From assembly GCA_905235825.1 (NCBI GenBank), contig CAJONH010000111.1, forward strand, positions 1 to 31,775: a DNA stretch of 31,775 bases. The letters are read 5' to 3'. Position numbers and translations under genes: made by a program. Of the stretch, positions 8,118 to 16,631 are shown in pieces; position 1 is the first letter of the stretch, and every line of letters starts with the position of its first letter. The DNA is from Candidatus Gastranaerophilales bacterium. GTDB lineage: Bacteria; Cyanobacteriota; Vampirovibrionia; Gastranaerophilales; Gastranaerophilaceae. Under the pieces are notes generated by a model, which was not told the origin of the DNA, did not search any database, and saw nothing but the letters and a program-made list of their open reading frames with translations.

Positions 8118-9563
8118 ATGTCGGAAAATAATTCTCGTTCAATATTTATTAAAAAAGATATTTTAATAAAAATAGTCGAAGCATTTTTTAGTGAAAATTT
8201 TCAGGATAAAGTAAACAGAATACCTGTTGAAATGCGTCCTAAAGGTTTTGAAGTTCCATACAGATGTTGTATTCATAAAGAAAGGGCAATTATCAGGGAT
8301 AGAGCAATTGCTGATTTGGGTTTTGCAATGGAAAGTGATGATGAAGTTAAATCGCTTTCGGACTACGCAAAAGATGCATTAAAACGTGAAAAACCTGATG
8401 AAAAACCGTTAACGGTTCTAGAAGATGCTTGCAAGGGCTGTGTTCCAAGTAAAATATATGTTACGGATTTATGTAAAGGATGTGTTGCCCGTCCTTGTGA
8501 AAAAACTTGCAAATTTGGTGCTATTTCCGTTAAGGACGGTCGTTCACAGGTTGACGGAACAAAATGTAAAGGATGTAAAATGTGTATTTCTGCCTGTCCT
8601 TATAATGCAATAGTAAAACTTGCAGTTCCGTGCGAAGATGCATGTCCTGTCGGTGCTATAGCAAAAAATGAACACGGACTTGCCGTTATAAATTATGATG
8701 ATTGTATTTCCTGCGGTCAATGTATTGCAAATTGTCCTTTTGGTGCAATACATGAAAAAAGCCAAATTATAGATGTTATGAAATATATAAAATCAGAAAT
8801 TAAAGTTATTGCAATGTTTGCACCCGCAATAGCCGGACAATTTGCCGGAAATATAGGACAGCTTGAAACGGCAATGCTAAAGGCAGGTTTTGATGATGTA
8901 TATGAAGTTGCAAAAGGTGCCGATATAACTACTAAAACAGAGGCAAACGAGTTTGAAGAAAGAATGGCAAAAGGTGATGCCTTTATGACTACAAGCTGTT
9001 GTGCCGGATATAATGAGCTTGTAAAAAAACATTTATCGGAATTAAAACCCTTTGTTTCAACCACAAAAACTCCGTTATATTATACGGCGGAATTAGTAAG
9101 GGAAAAAAATCCCGATGCGAAACTCGTTTTTATAAGTCCTTGTGTAGCTAAACGCAAAGAAGTCTATGATAATCCCAATATTGATTACATCTTAAATGCT
9201 GAAGAATTAGGTGCTTTAATACTTGGCAGAAAAATAGACATTTTAGAATGTGAAGAAAGAGTTATTGAAAATCCTCCTTCAAAACAGGGGAGAGCCTTTG
9301 CTATAACCGGAGCTGTTGCAGGTGCAGTTCATCACGCAATGAAAAACCCTTCAATTATGAAACCTTATGTTATAAACGGATTAAATAAGGATACAATAAG
9401 AGATTTGAAAAAATTTGCAAAAACAGGTTCCTGCCCCGATTGTAATATAATAGAGGTTATGGCTTGCGAAGGCGGATGTTTGGGCGGTAATGCAAATATT
9501 AATACACAGAAAAATGCAAAAAAATCATTGGAAGCATTATTGAAGGACAGTACGGATTTATAA
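8118..9563 (+). CDS. [FeFe] hydrogenase, group B-like, monomeric
   Basis: A cytoplasmic iron-only hydrogenase, probably disposing of fermentation electrons as H2. The N-terminal block CCIHKERAIIRDRAIADLGF is typical of the group B (B1-type) family. It is followed by many ferredoxin-like cysteines: CKGCVARPCEKTC, CKGCKMCISACP, CEDACP and CISCGQCIANCP, enough for several [4Fe-4S] clusters. The H-cluster motifs appear in order: L1 TTSCCAGY, L2 SPCVAKRKE, L3 EVMACEGGCLGG. The L1 motif has Ala where most family members have Pro (TSCCP). The length of 481 matches the family. AGAGGCAGG supplies the ribosome site. The maturases HydE, HydF and HydG must lie elsewhere. Group B enzymes are mostly uncharacterised, so direction of catalysis and electron partner are inferred. 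Confidence 0.92.
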   Translation: MSENNSRSIFIKKDILIKIVEAFFSENFQDKVNRIPVEMRPKGFEVPYRCCIHKERAIIRDRAIADLGFAMESDDEVKSLSDYAKDALKREKPDEKPLTVLEDACKGCVPSKIYVTDLCKGCVARPCEKTCKFGAISVKDGRSQVDGTKCKGCKMCISACPYNAIVKLAVPCEDACPVGAIAKNEHGLAVINYDDCISCGQCIANCPFGAIHEKSQIIDVMKYIKSEIKVIAMFAPAIAGQFAGNIGQLETAMLKAGFDDVYEVAKGADITTKTEANEFEERMAKGDAFMTTSCCAGYNELVKKHLSELKPFVSTTKTPLYYTAELVREKNPDAKLVFISPCVAKRKEVYDNPNIDYILNAEELGALILGRKIDILECEERVIENPPSKQGRAFAITGAVAGAVHHAMKNPSIMKPYVINGLNKDTIRDLKKFAKTGSCPDCNIIEVMACEGGCLGGNANINTQKNAKKSLEALLKDSTDL

Positions 9564-9570
9564 TTTAATT

Positions 9571-10191
9571 TTATATATAATTTAAAATTTCAGTTAAATT
9601 ATTGTTTTCTATGATAATGTCAGCTTGTGCTTTCAAAATCGGTTTTGCACAAAATGCAACACGTTTATCCGCATATTGAAACATACTTAAATCATTAGCT
9701 CCGTCACCGACGGTTATAGTATCTTTTTCACTTATATTAAAAAGAGTCTGCAATCTTTTAAGCATTTTTCCTTTCGAATCGGAAAACATCATTTCTCCGC
9801 CAAGACATCCTGTCATTTCTCCGTTTTTAAAATGAAGTATATTTGAAAATTGAGCATCATATCCCAGTACTTCTTGTGCAGGAATTGTTGCGGTTTCATA
9901 TCCGCCGGAAAAACATACTGCTTTATATCCCATTTTATGCAGTTCCGATATTGTTTCTTTTGCTCCTTTTGTATATGGAAGATTTTTGCAAATTTCTTTA
10001 ACTTTGGTTTCTTTTGCTCCTTTTAGCAGGGCAACCCTTTTTATCAGACTTTCAAAAAAATCTATTTTGCCTTCCATTGCTTCAGTTGTTATTTCACGCA
10101 TTAAATCTTCTATTTTATATTCACGTGCAATAAATTCCAGTGTTTCTCCCTGTATTAACGTTGAATCAAAATCAAATACCGCCAGTTTCAT
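9571..10191 (-). CDS. serB: Phosphoserine phosphatase-like HAD hydrolase
   Basis: A HAD-superfamily phosphatase, probably the last step of serine synthesis (phosphoserine to serine). The 206 residues carry motif I DFDSTLI (7-13), a helical cap, motif II FSGGYE, a motif III lysine in the 'SDSKGKML' region, and motif IV GDGANDLSM. 'TLIQGETLEF' and 'GANDLSM' are close to SerB proteins. The regulatory ACT domain of some long SerB proteins is absent. The strong ribosome site GGAGAGG precedes the ATG. It converges with the hydrogenase gene, stops seven bases apart, with no obvious terminator between. A related substrate of the same subfamily cannot be excluded. Confidence 0.85.
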   Translation of the reverse strand: MKLAVFDFDSTLIQGETLEFIAREYKIEDLMREITTEAMEGKIDFFESLIKRVALLKGAKETKVKEICKNLPYTKGAKETISELHKMGYKAVCFSGGYETATIPAQEVLGYDAQFSNILHFKNGEMTGCLGGEMMFSDSKGKMLKRLQTLFNISEKDTITVGDGANDLSMFQYADKRVAFCAKPILKAQADIIIENNNLTEILNYI

Positions 10192-10294
10192 ATTTTCCTC
10201 TCCGTAAACATAAATAATTAAGATTTATAATATAATAATCCTCTATAATATTACAGTAAAAATAAAAAACGAAAAATAATTTATTTATGAGAGT

Positions 10295-10308
10295 ATTACT
10301 TAAGTAAT
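10295..10308. promoter_or_regulatory. 14-bp perfect palindrome, possible operator
   Basis: ATTACTTAAGTAAT is a perfect palindrome in the 266-base gap between serB (-) and the flagellar genes (+). Its size and symmetry suit a dimeric regulator site. A nearby TTGACA (10353-10358) has no well-spaced -10 box. A role in flagellar or serB control is speculative. Confidence 0.3.
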
Positions 10309-10457
10309 GGTTTGTGAATTATTTAGTTAATACCAACTTATTTATAATACACTTGACATTTATAATAAAAACATTAAAACAGAAATAATTCATACAAACA
10401 GATGTATTGAATAAAATTGAAATACGGCATAATAAAAATGTAAAGGTGTAAACTAAA

Positions 10458-10928
10458 ATGCCGTTCAGATACAGATTACAAAAAGTACTTGATTTCAGAA
10501 TAAGAAAAAAAGAAGAACAACAGCAGGCAGTACAAAGAGCAAAAGACGAAGTTGCACGCAGACAAGCACTTGTAGATAAAAATCAGGAAGAAATACAGGG
10601 TGTAATCCATACAATGCGGACAACAACAGATTTTAGAATGATGGATGTTTATGACCAATATTTAAAACATCTGTATCAAAAAGAAGTCCAGCTTATTGAA
10701 GATAAAAAAGAAGCTGAACAAATAGTCAGGCAGGAAGAAGAAAAACTCATAGAATGCGAAAAAGGTGTAAAAGTTCTTGAAAAACATAAGGAAATGAGCC
10801 GTGAAGCGTGGATAGAAGAAGAAAAAGCAATAGAAAATAAACAAATGTCCGAAATTGCGGTACAAAAATATTTTGAAAGGCAAAGAAAAGAACGGGAAGA
10901 AAAAGAATTAAACAACGAAGAGGATTAA
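10458..10928 (+). CDS. fliJ: FliJ-like flagellar export protein
   Basis: A 156-residue, almost wholly coiled-coil protein that begins MPFRYRLQKVLDFRIRKKEE, matching the conserved FliJ start ('F-x-F-RLQKVLD-x-R'). The rest is Glu/Lys/Gln-rich helix to the end, close to the usual length of about 147 residues. FliJ is a cytoplasmic part of the flagellar type III export apparatus that links the FliI ATPase ring to FlhA and handles chaperones. AAGGTG lies upstream of the ATG. It is the first gene of a flagellar run and abuts the next gene (TAA then ATG with no gap), so translation is probably coupled. Confidence 0.85.
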   Translation: MPFRYRLQKVLDFRIRKKEEQQQAVQRAKDEVARRQALVDKNQEEIQGVIHTMRTTTDFRMMDVYDQYLKHLYQKEVQLIEDKKEAEQIVRQEEEKLIECEKGVKVLEKHKEMSREAWIEEEKAIENKQMSEIAVQKYFERQRKEREEKELNNEED

Positions 10929-11561
10929 ATGCAAATATCAATAAAAGATAATAGAAAAACCGAAAATACAGATAATACGGAAAATATACAGCTTGAAAAA
11001 AATGATACGGAGATATTAGCAAATACAAATCTGCCTTTTTCAGAATTTTTACAAGGTAAAATTAATGAAAGTGTATTAAATGTATCCGGCATAAAACAGC
11101 TGCCTGATATTGATTTTAGTTATGAGTCCATAACAATGGATATAAATGATGCAATGTTTTTTATAAATTTAACGCAAAATGGTCAATTTAGTGTTCAGTC
11201 TGCATCTAACGGAGATTTCCAAAATCTGGTGAAGACAGAATTAACACAAAATATTCTGACTCAAAAAAGTGTTGAAGTAACAAATCAAATCACGGCATTA
11301 ATAGAAAAAGCACAAAAAACGCAAGGTCCTGTAAGAATAGCGTTTGATAATAATATATCTGTTATATTAAAAATAGATAAACAAGGAAAAGTAAGTGCTG
11401 AATTTATCCCCGGAAGTATGGAAGCTGAAAATTATTTAATGACAAATATTTCATCACTCAGACAAAGATTTGATGAGCAAAATCTGGCATATACAAGTCT
11501 TTCGTACAGGCATAACAGTAAACAGAGCAGAAATAAAAATAAAAACAAAGGAGAAGAATAA
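10929..11561 (+). CDS. FliK-like flagellar hook-length control protein (short)
   Basis: The 210-residue product has a poorly conserved, Asn/Asp/Glu-rich N-terminal half. Its C-terminal region (about 125-195) resembles the FliK Flg_hook domain: 'GPVRIAFDNNISVILKID', 'GKVSAEFIPGS', then a helix 'LRQRFDEQNLAYTSL' and a basic tail. Position right after fliJ and before hook/rod genes is the usual place of fliK. FliK is secreted and measures hook length; typical proteins have 350-600 residues, so this one is unusually short. The ribosome site GAAGAGG lies within the end of fliJ. The stop overlaps the next ATG. The assignment rests on context plus a weak C-terminal pattern. Confidence 0.55.
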   Translation: MQISIKDNRKTENTDNTENIQLEKNDTEILANTNLPFSEFLQGKINESVLNVSGIKQLPDIDFSYESITMDINDAMFFINLTQNGQFSVQSASNGDFQNLVKTELTQNILTQKSVEVTNQITALIEKAQKTQGPVRIAFDNNISVILKIDKQGKVSAEFIPGSMEAENYLMTNISSLRQRFDEQNLAYTSLSYRHNSKQSRNKNKNKGEE

Positions 11562-12397
11562 TGCTCGATACCTATGTTATTGCAATGAATGCACAAGTAA
11601 CTACGGCAAGATGGGTAAATGATATTTCCGAAAATTTAATGAATGTATATACGCCCGGATATCAAGAAAAGAAGGTTCAATTTAAAACCTTTCTTAATGG
11701 TTCAATTGGTGAAAGCTATGTTAATGTGAGAGAACAGGGTAAAGCTATACCTGCTAATTCTGATGAAAATATATATTTAGAAGGACAAGGATATTTTGTT
11801 TTAAGAAATGACGAAGGCAGAATAGCCTATACAAGGCTCGGTGATTTTAAGTTTGATGGGGAAGGAGTATATAGAAGCAGTGACGGGCAAGAAGTTCAAG
11901 GATACCTTTTAAATGAAAAAGGGGAAATAATGAACGGTGCTAAAGCTGTTGATATGGAAGAATTTGCAGGAAGTGATTTTAAAGGCGGCGAAAATTCAAT
12001 ACCTACAACAAATATAAAAATGTGGATAGACCCTGTAAACGGATATTATTTAGGAAAATACGAAGAATTTGAATTTAAAGACGACGGAATTTTATATGGT
12101 AAGTATGACGGCGGAAAAGTATCTGTTCCATTATATAAAGTAGCAATAACAAATTTTTACAATCCGCAAAAACTTTTTGAAATAAAAAAAGGTCAATTTA
12201 TAGAAACTGAAGACTCAGGAAAGGCTGTAATCGGCAAAGCGGAAGTAAGAGGAAAAAATATTGAGCAATCTAATGTAGATTTTGATGCTGCAACAATGTG
12301 GTATCAGCAAGCACAATTTCAACTTTCCGTAGTTGATTTGGTCGCAAAACAATATAGAGGTCTATTAGAGCAGGTAATGGGATTATTAGGTCAATAA
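11561..12397 (+). CDS. Flagellar hook/basal-body rod protein (FlgE/F/G family), copy 1
   Basis: A structural protein of the flagellar rod or hook. It has the N-terminal rod motif 'ISENLMNVYTPGYQEKK' (equivalent to 'NxANxxTPGYK'), a central 'GQGYFVLRNDEGRIAYTRLG' block typical of FlgE/FlgF/FlgG, and the C-terminal 'IEQSNVDFDAATMW' signature with a terminal amphipathic helix. The length of 278 is close to FlgF/FlgG (about 250-260) and far shorter than FlgE. AAGGAG precedes the ATG, which overlaps the previous stop. A clearly related paralogue follows after 12 bases. Because neither copy can be assigned to FlgE, FlgF or FlgG with certainty, I leave the symbol blank. Confidence 0.85.
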   Translation: MLDTYVIAMNAQVTTARWVNDISENLMNVYTPGYQEKKVQFKTFLNGSIGESYVNVREQGKAIPANSDENIYLEGQGYFVLRNDEGRIAYTRLGDFKFDGEGVYRSSDGQEVQGYLLNEKGEIMNGAKAVDMEEFAGSDFKGGENSIPTTNIKMWIDPVNGYYLGKYEEFEFKDDGILYGKYDGGKVSVPLYKVAITNFYNPQKLFEIKKGQFIETEDSGKAVIGKAEVRGKNIEQSNVDFDAATMWYQQAQFQLSVVDLVAKQYRGLLEQVMGLLGQ

Positions 12398-12409
12398 TAA
12401 AGGAGCATT

Positions 12410-13249
12410 ATGATTCGTGACGGATTTATAGCAGCAATGAATACTCAAAAAATAGCCAGCGAATGGGCAAATGAAATTGGTGAAAACCTTATAAATGCCT
12501 TTACTCCCGGATATAGAGAAAAGAAAATGAATTTCAAAACTTTTCTTGAAGGTCGTGTAAATGACAGTTATTTGAGAAACCCCGGACAAGGCAAATCGTC
12601 GCCTGGAACATCTGAAGAAAATATATATCTTGAAGGAAACGGATTTTTTGTGCTTCAAAATGAAAAAGGCAGAATAGTATATACAAGACTCGGAGAATTT
12701 AAGTTTGACGGTGAAGGTGTATACAGAGCGAAAGATGGACAAGCCGTTCAAGGATATATATTGAATGATAAAGGCGAGATTATGAACGGTGCAAAAACTT
12801 CAGAGTCCGATTTATTTTTGGATACATCATTTGACGGCGGTGCTGCATCTGTTCCTACCACGGATATAAAAATTTGGATTGATCCTTCCAACGGGAAATA
12901 TCTTGGTAAATACGAAGAATTAGAATTTAAAGAAGACGGAATAATATATGGCAAATCCGACGGCGGGAAGTATAAAGTTCCGTTGTATAAGATTGCCGTG
13001 ATAAATTTTCATAATCCGCAAGAACTTTATCAGGTAGCAGACGGACAGTTTATGGAAACAAAAAAATCAGGAAAACCTGTAATAGGCAGAGGCGAAATCA
13101 GAAGCGGATTACTGGAACTTTCTAATATTGATTTTGATGCAAATACAACATATTTTAATCAGGCAAGTAATCAGATTAAAATTGCTGATGCCTTGATGAA
13201 ATCTCAAACTCAGTTAATGCAGAATATATTAAGCGTTCTTGAACAATAA
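12410..13249 (+). CDS. Flagellar hook/basal-body rod protein (FlgE/F/G family), copy 2
   Basis: This is a 279-residue paralogue of the preceding gene, collinear from end to end. Shared blocks include 'GENLINAFTPGYREKK', 'NIYLEGNGFFVLQNEKGRI', 'YTRLGEFKFDGEGVYR' and 'ILNDKGEIMNGAK'. The C-terminus 'LELSNIDFDANTTYFNQ' again carries the rod/hook signature. AAAGGAG is the ribosome site. The pair probably encodes two successive rod or hook subunits, comparable to the FlgF/FlgG pair, but their similarity suggests a fairly recent duplication. It is the last gene of the flagellar run and converges on the DUF512 gene 12 bases away. Confidence 0.85.
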   Translation: MIRDGFIAAMNTQKIASEWANEIGENLINAFTPGYREKKMNFKTFLEGRVNDSYLRNPGQGKSSPGTSEENIYLEGNGFFVLQNEKGRIVYTRLGEFKFDGEGVYRAKDGQAVQGYILNDKGEIMNGAKTSESDLFLDTSFDGGAASVPTTDIKIWIDPSNGKYLGKYEELEFKEDGIIYGKSDGGKYKVPLYKIAVINFHNPQELYQVADGQFMETKKSGKPVIGRGEIRSGLLELSNIDFDANTTYFNQASNQIKIADALMKSQTQLMQNILSVLEQ

Positions 13250-13261
13250 TACAGAATACAA

Positions 13262-14551
13262 TTAAATTTCATATATATAGTCAAAAATTTCTTTTGTACT
13301 ATATATATCATTTACAATGTGAAGATTTATATTTAAACTTTGTTCAACATCTTTTATACAAAGTCCGTCTAAAAATTCTGTTGTATAAGGTCTTAGTACA
13401 ATTGAAGGGATTAAAACATCTTTGTAACAATTGTTTTTTAGCTGCTTAATGATATCACTTGCGGTTATTAAACCTGCAACATTCACATCTTTACCCCAAA
13501 AATCACTTTTGACGGGTTTTATCTCCATTTTAACATTTTCAATTTTGTTTAATTCTTCGGCAAACATAAAAAATACATTTTTTGCACTTTCCGAACAAAC
13601 TACCGTAAATTCTTTTTTTGTTTTTATTCTTTTTTTTACTTTTTTTATTCTTTTTTGAAAATCATCCGTAATATATCGAAGTGAACCAACACCGTCTTCC
13701 AGTTGCGGATAGCCTTTATAATAGCTTTTAGACGGAAGTTCTTTTTGTGCCAGAAGAAAAAATTCATCAGATACATTTGCTATATTTTTTTTGATTTTTT
13801 GGTTAAATTTTTCAACGATGTCAATTGTTTCAATTGCTTTTTCTTTTGAAACGGGTTTTAATTTTTCTTTTCTGTATTTTGTAAGCCCTAAAGGAACTAC
13901 TGCAATTGAACCTAATATTTTTTTATATTTCCATAAATCATTCAATGTACGCTCTAATTCTTTGCCGTCATTGTAATCAGGACATAATACAATTTGTGTA
14001 TGGATAGGAATTTCGTTTGATTTGAGAAAATCAAGTTCCTGCATTAAATTTGCAGCATTTTTATTTCTTAGCATTTTAACTCTTAATTCGGGATTAGTAG
14101 TGTGTACGGAAATATATAAAGGTCCTAAATGTAATGAAGCAATTCTTTCTTTATCTTTTTTGGTAAGATTTGTTAATGTAACATAAGTACCTTGAAGATA
14201 TGAAAGCCTGTAATCATCATCTTTTACGTATAATGATTTTCTAAGACCTTCGGGCTGCTGGTCTATGAAACAAAAAATACAATTATTTGCACAATGTTTA
14301 ATATTATCAAAAATTGCTGAGTCAAAAACCAAACCGAGTTCGTCATCAAAATCTTTTTCAATTTCAAAAATTTCAATTTCTCCGTCCGGAGTTTTTATTT
14401 CTATTTCAAGTTCCTCTGACATGACACTATAGCGATAGTCTATATAATCACGCAATTTTTTACCGTTTACGGATAAAAGCTCGCTTTGCGGTAATATACC
14501 AAGTTCTTGTGCAATAGAACCTTCTTCAACCATTGTTATTTTACAGGACAT
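13262..14551 (-). CDS. DUF512 family protein: PDZ plus radical-SAM-like Fe-S protein
   Basis: A putative Fe-S oxidoreductase of the family found in Firmicutes and Cyanobacteria. An N-terminal PDZ-like domain covers about residues 1-65 ('EEGSIAQELGILPQSELLSVNG'). A CX3CX2C motif (C87, C91, C94 in KHCANNCIFCF) marks a radical-SAM-type [4Fe-4S] site. The DUF512 region at the C-terminus contains 'PLGLTKYR'. The annotated start is the ATG at 14551, which has AAGGA six bases upstream; a TTG six bases further out has no usable ribosome site. It overlaps the upstream PadR gene by 11 bases, which implies cotranscription and translational coupling. Substrate and reaction are unknown for the family. Confidence 0.88.
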   Translation of the reverse strand: MSCKITMVEEGSIAQELGILPQSELLSVNGKKLRDYIDYRYSVMSEELEIEIKTPDGEIEIFEIEKDFDDELGLVFDSAIFDNIKHCANNCIFCFIDQQPEGLRKSLYVKDDDYRLSYLQGTYVTLTNLTKKDKERIASLHLGPLYISVHTTNPELRVKMLRNKNAANLMQELDFLKSNEIPIHTQIVLCPDYNDGKELERTLNDLWKYKKILGSIAVVPLGLTKYRKEKLKPVSKEKAIETIDIVEKFNQKIKKNIANVSDEFFLLAQKELPSKSYYKGYPQLEDGVGSLRYITDDFQKRIKKVKKRIKTKKEFTVVCSESAKNVFFMFAEELNKIENVKMEIKPVKSDFWGKDVNVAGLITASDIIKQLKNNCYKDVLIPSIVLRPYTTEFLDGLCIKDVEQSLNINLHIVNDIYSTKEIFDYIYEI

Positions 14552-15059
14552 TTTCAATCCTTAAAGTTTTAATGTAATCCTTTAACGATTTTAATTCGGA
14601 CATTGTTCTGTTTAAAAGCTGTCTTTGGTAATAATCAAGTTCAATAAATTCGTCTTTTAATTTTTTTTCCAGTTCAAATTGATAAACATCAATTTTTCTT
14701 AGACTTTCTTCAATAAACTCCTTTTTATCTTTTGTATCTAAAAGCCCCATAGTTCCAAAACGAGCTTGTATTTGTGTATAAAATAACGAAGGATTATCAC
14801 TTTGTGAATCAAAAAAATATTTTTTAAATACATCAAATCCTTTTGGAGTAATAGAAAAATAACAAAATTTTTTTCCGCCGTCAGAGATTTTTTCATATAC
14901 ACTAACGGCATTCTCTTTCATAAGCCGTTTTAATGCAGGATAAATCGTTCCTATACTGGGTTTTGTAAAAGTTCCAAACAAATCTATAATATCTTTTCTA
15001 ATTGCATAGAGCGTTCTTTCTCGTCTATGAATTGTATATAAAATTAAAATTTCTATCAT
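14541..15059 (-). CDS. PadR-family winged-helix transcriptional regulator
   Basis: A 172-residue regulator with an N-terminal winged helix: 'LYAIRKDIIDLFG' then 'PSIGTIYPALKRLMKENAVS', the wing 'KKFCYFSITPKGFDVFKKYF', and a C-terminal helical dimerisation domain (about 105-170). These are the hallmarks of PadR proteins, which bind small molecules or sense stress and usually repress a divergent or downstream operon. It overlaps the DUF512 gene and is divergent from manC across 125 bases. The start lacks a Shine-Dalgarno site, so translation may be leaderless or begin at a different codon. Ligand unknown. Confidence 0.87.
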   Translation of the reverse strand: MIEILILYTIHRRERTLYAIRKDIIDLFGTFTKPSIGTIYPALKRLMKENAVSVYEKISDGGKKFCYFSITPKGFDVFKKYFFDSQSDNPSLFYTQIQARFGTMGLLDTKDKKEFIEESLRKIDVYQFELEKKLKDEFIELDYYQRQLLNRTMSELKSLKDYIKTLRIENVL

Positions 15060-15161
15060 AGGAAAAAGATACCATGAAATTGATTTTTATGCTAACAGTT
15101 TAAAGGTATATTAATAATCAAAATTCATATATAATACTTTTTTATTTTTCACAATTTATTG

Positions 15162-15180
15162 TATAATTAAGAAAAAGGAT
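15162..15180 (+). promoter_or_regulatory. Likely -10 box and ribosome site of manC
   Basis: TATAAT at 15162-15167 lies 18 bases before the manC ATG, with AAAGGAT (15174-15180) as ribosome site. No good -35 box is visible. The start of transcription would lie very close to the gene. The 125-base gap also holds the padR promoter, so PadR could regulate both. Confidence 0.4.
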
Positions 15181-15184
15181 AGTT

Positions 15185-16630
15185 ATGTCGCAGTTATTTT
15201 GTATAATTTTAGCAGGAGGTGCAGGCAGCAGATTGTGGCCTGTTTCAAGAGAAGCATTCCCTAAGCAGCTTCTAAAACTTGATAATAAATATACACTTTT
15301 TCAGCGTACGTTTTTAAATGCCGCAAATATAGTAAATGATAAAAATATAATAACTGCCGTAAATGTAAAATATTCTTCTAATATAAAAGAACAGCTTAAA
15401 GAACTTAAAGAAAAATTTTATCGTAAAACCGAATATAAAATAGTGACAGAGCCTGTTTCAAAAGATACTACTCCGGCTGTTACTCTCGGTGCAAAATATA
15501 TCTATGATAATTTAAGATATTTTTCGGCTGATTCACCTTTAATTCTTGTAGTTCCTTCAGATGAATTGTTTGAAAATATAGAAATATATGCAAATACTGT
15601 TGAAAAAGCTCAAGAGTTAGCCAGAAACGGTTATATTGTTGTTTTTGGAAGTGAAACGGAAAATGTAAATGCGAATATTACCTGCTTTAAAGCAAGAAAA
15701 AATTCGGCAGTAACCTCGATAGAACCTTCCGCATTAAAAGTGTCACGTTTTATTGACAGTCCGACAGAAACTTCTCCTGATGTTTTACAAAAAGGCAAAA
15801 CTTATGTAAATACCGGTATTTATATGTTCAGCTTTGACACTTATATGGCTGAATTAAAGAAAAATGAAAAAGAAATATATTCATTGTTTATAAACAAGCA
15901 AATAAATGACTCTATTCCTTCAATTGATTTGAATGAGTATGAAAATTTGAATGAAGTTTCACTTGAAGAAGGAATAATATCGCATTCAAAAAAGCTGGCA
16001 CTGCTTCCGCTTGAAACAAAATGGCAAGATATAGGAAGCTGGGATGCAGTTTATGACATCTGTGAAAAAGATGAAAACGGAAACTGTTTTTCAGGAAAAG
16101 TTGTTGATATGGACAGTGAAAATACTTTAATATATTCAACCGATAAACTGGTTGCAACATTGGGGCTGAAAGATATGATTGTTGTTTCAACAGAAGATGC
16201 TTCTTTTATATGTGATAAAAATAATCCTGATGATATAAAGAAAATTTATGAAAATTTAAATGATAAAAATTCTGCTACAAGAGAAATTCATAAAACCGTT
16301 TTCCGCCCATGGGGATATTACACTGTTTTGGAAAACGGCGACGGATTTTTAACTAAATGTATTACTGTTAATCCTCAAGCTAAATTGAGTCTGCAAAAAC
16401 ATTTTCATCGCAGCGAGCATTGGATTGTTTTAGAAGGTGAAGCTGTTGTTATTAAAGGAAATGATAAAATAATATTAAAATCAGGAGAAAGTATTGATAT
16501 AGCCATAGAAGAAATTCATTCTCTGCAAAATACAGGCAGTGAACAGCTTAAAATTCTCGAAGTACAATCCGGTGATATTCTTGATGAAAATGATATAGAA
16601 CGTATTGAAGATATATATGGCAGAGTATAA
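15185..16630 (+). CDS. manC: Mannose-1-phosphate guanylyltransferase / mannose-6-phosphate isomerase
   Basis: A cytoplasmic bifunctional enzyme: the N-terminal nucleotidyltransferase makes GDP-mannose from GTP and mannose-1-phosphate, and the C-terminal cupin isomerises fructose-6-phosphate to mannose-6-phosphate. Evidence is the start 'IILAGGAGSRLWPVSREAFP' with the following KQ, 'VPSDELF', and the C-terminal cupin from 'RPWGYYTVLENGDGFLTK' through 'LQKHFHRSEHWIVLEGEA'. The length of 481 matches type II PMI-GMP enzymes. GDP-mannose feeds LPS, capsule or glycoprotein glycans. dxr starts one base after its stop, so the two are cotranscribed although their pathways differ. Confidence 0.95.
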   Translation: MSQLFCIILAGGAGSRLWPVSREAFPKQLLKLDNKYTLFQRTFLNAANIVNDKNIITAVNVKYSSNIKEQLKELKEKFYRKTEYKIVTEPVSKDTTPAVTLGAKYIYDNLRYFSADSPLILVVPSDELFENIEIYANTVEKAQELARNGYIVVFGSETENVNANITCFKARKNSAVTSIEPSALKVSRFIDSPTETSPDVLQKGKTYVNTGIYMFSFDTYMAELKKNEKEIYSLFINKQINDSIPSIDLNEYENLNEVSLEEGIISHSKKLALLPLETKWQDIGSWDAVYDICEKDENGNCFSGKVVDMDSENTLIYSTDKLVATLGLKDMIVVSTEDASFICDKNNPDDIKKIYENLNDKNSATREIHKTVFRPWGYYTVLENGDGFLTKCITVNPQAKLSLQKHFHRSEHWIVLEGEAVVIKGNDKIILKSGESIDIAIEEIHSLQNTGSEQLKILEVQSGDILDENDIERIEDIYGRV

Positions 16631-16631
16631 A

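Noticed and set aside
8425..8613. ORF inside the hydrogenase gene
   Set aside because: It is a frame shift of the ferredoxin-like cysteine region, not an independent gene.
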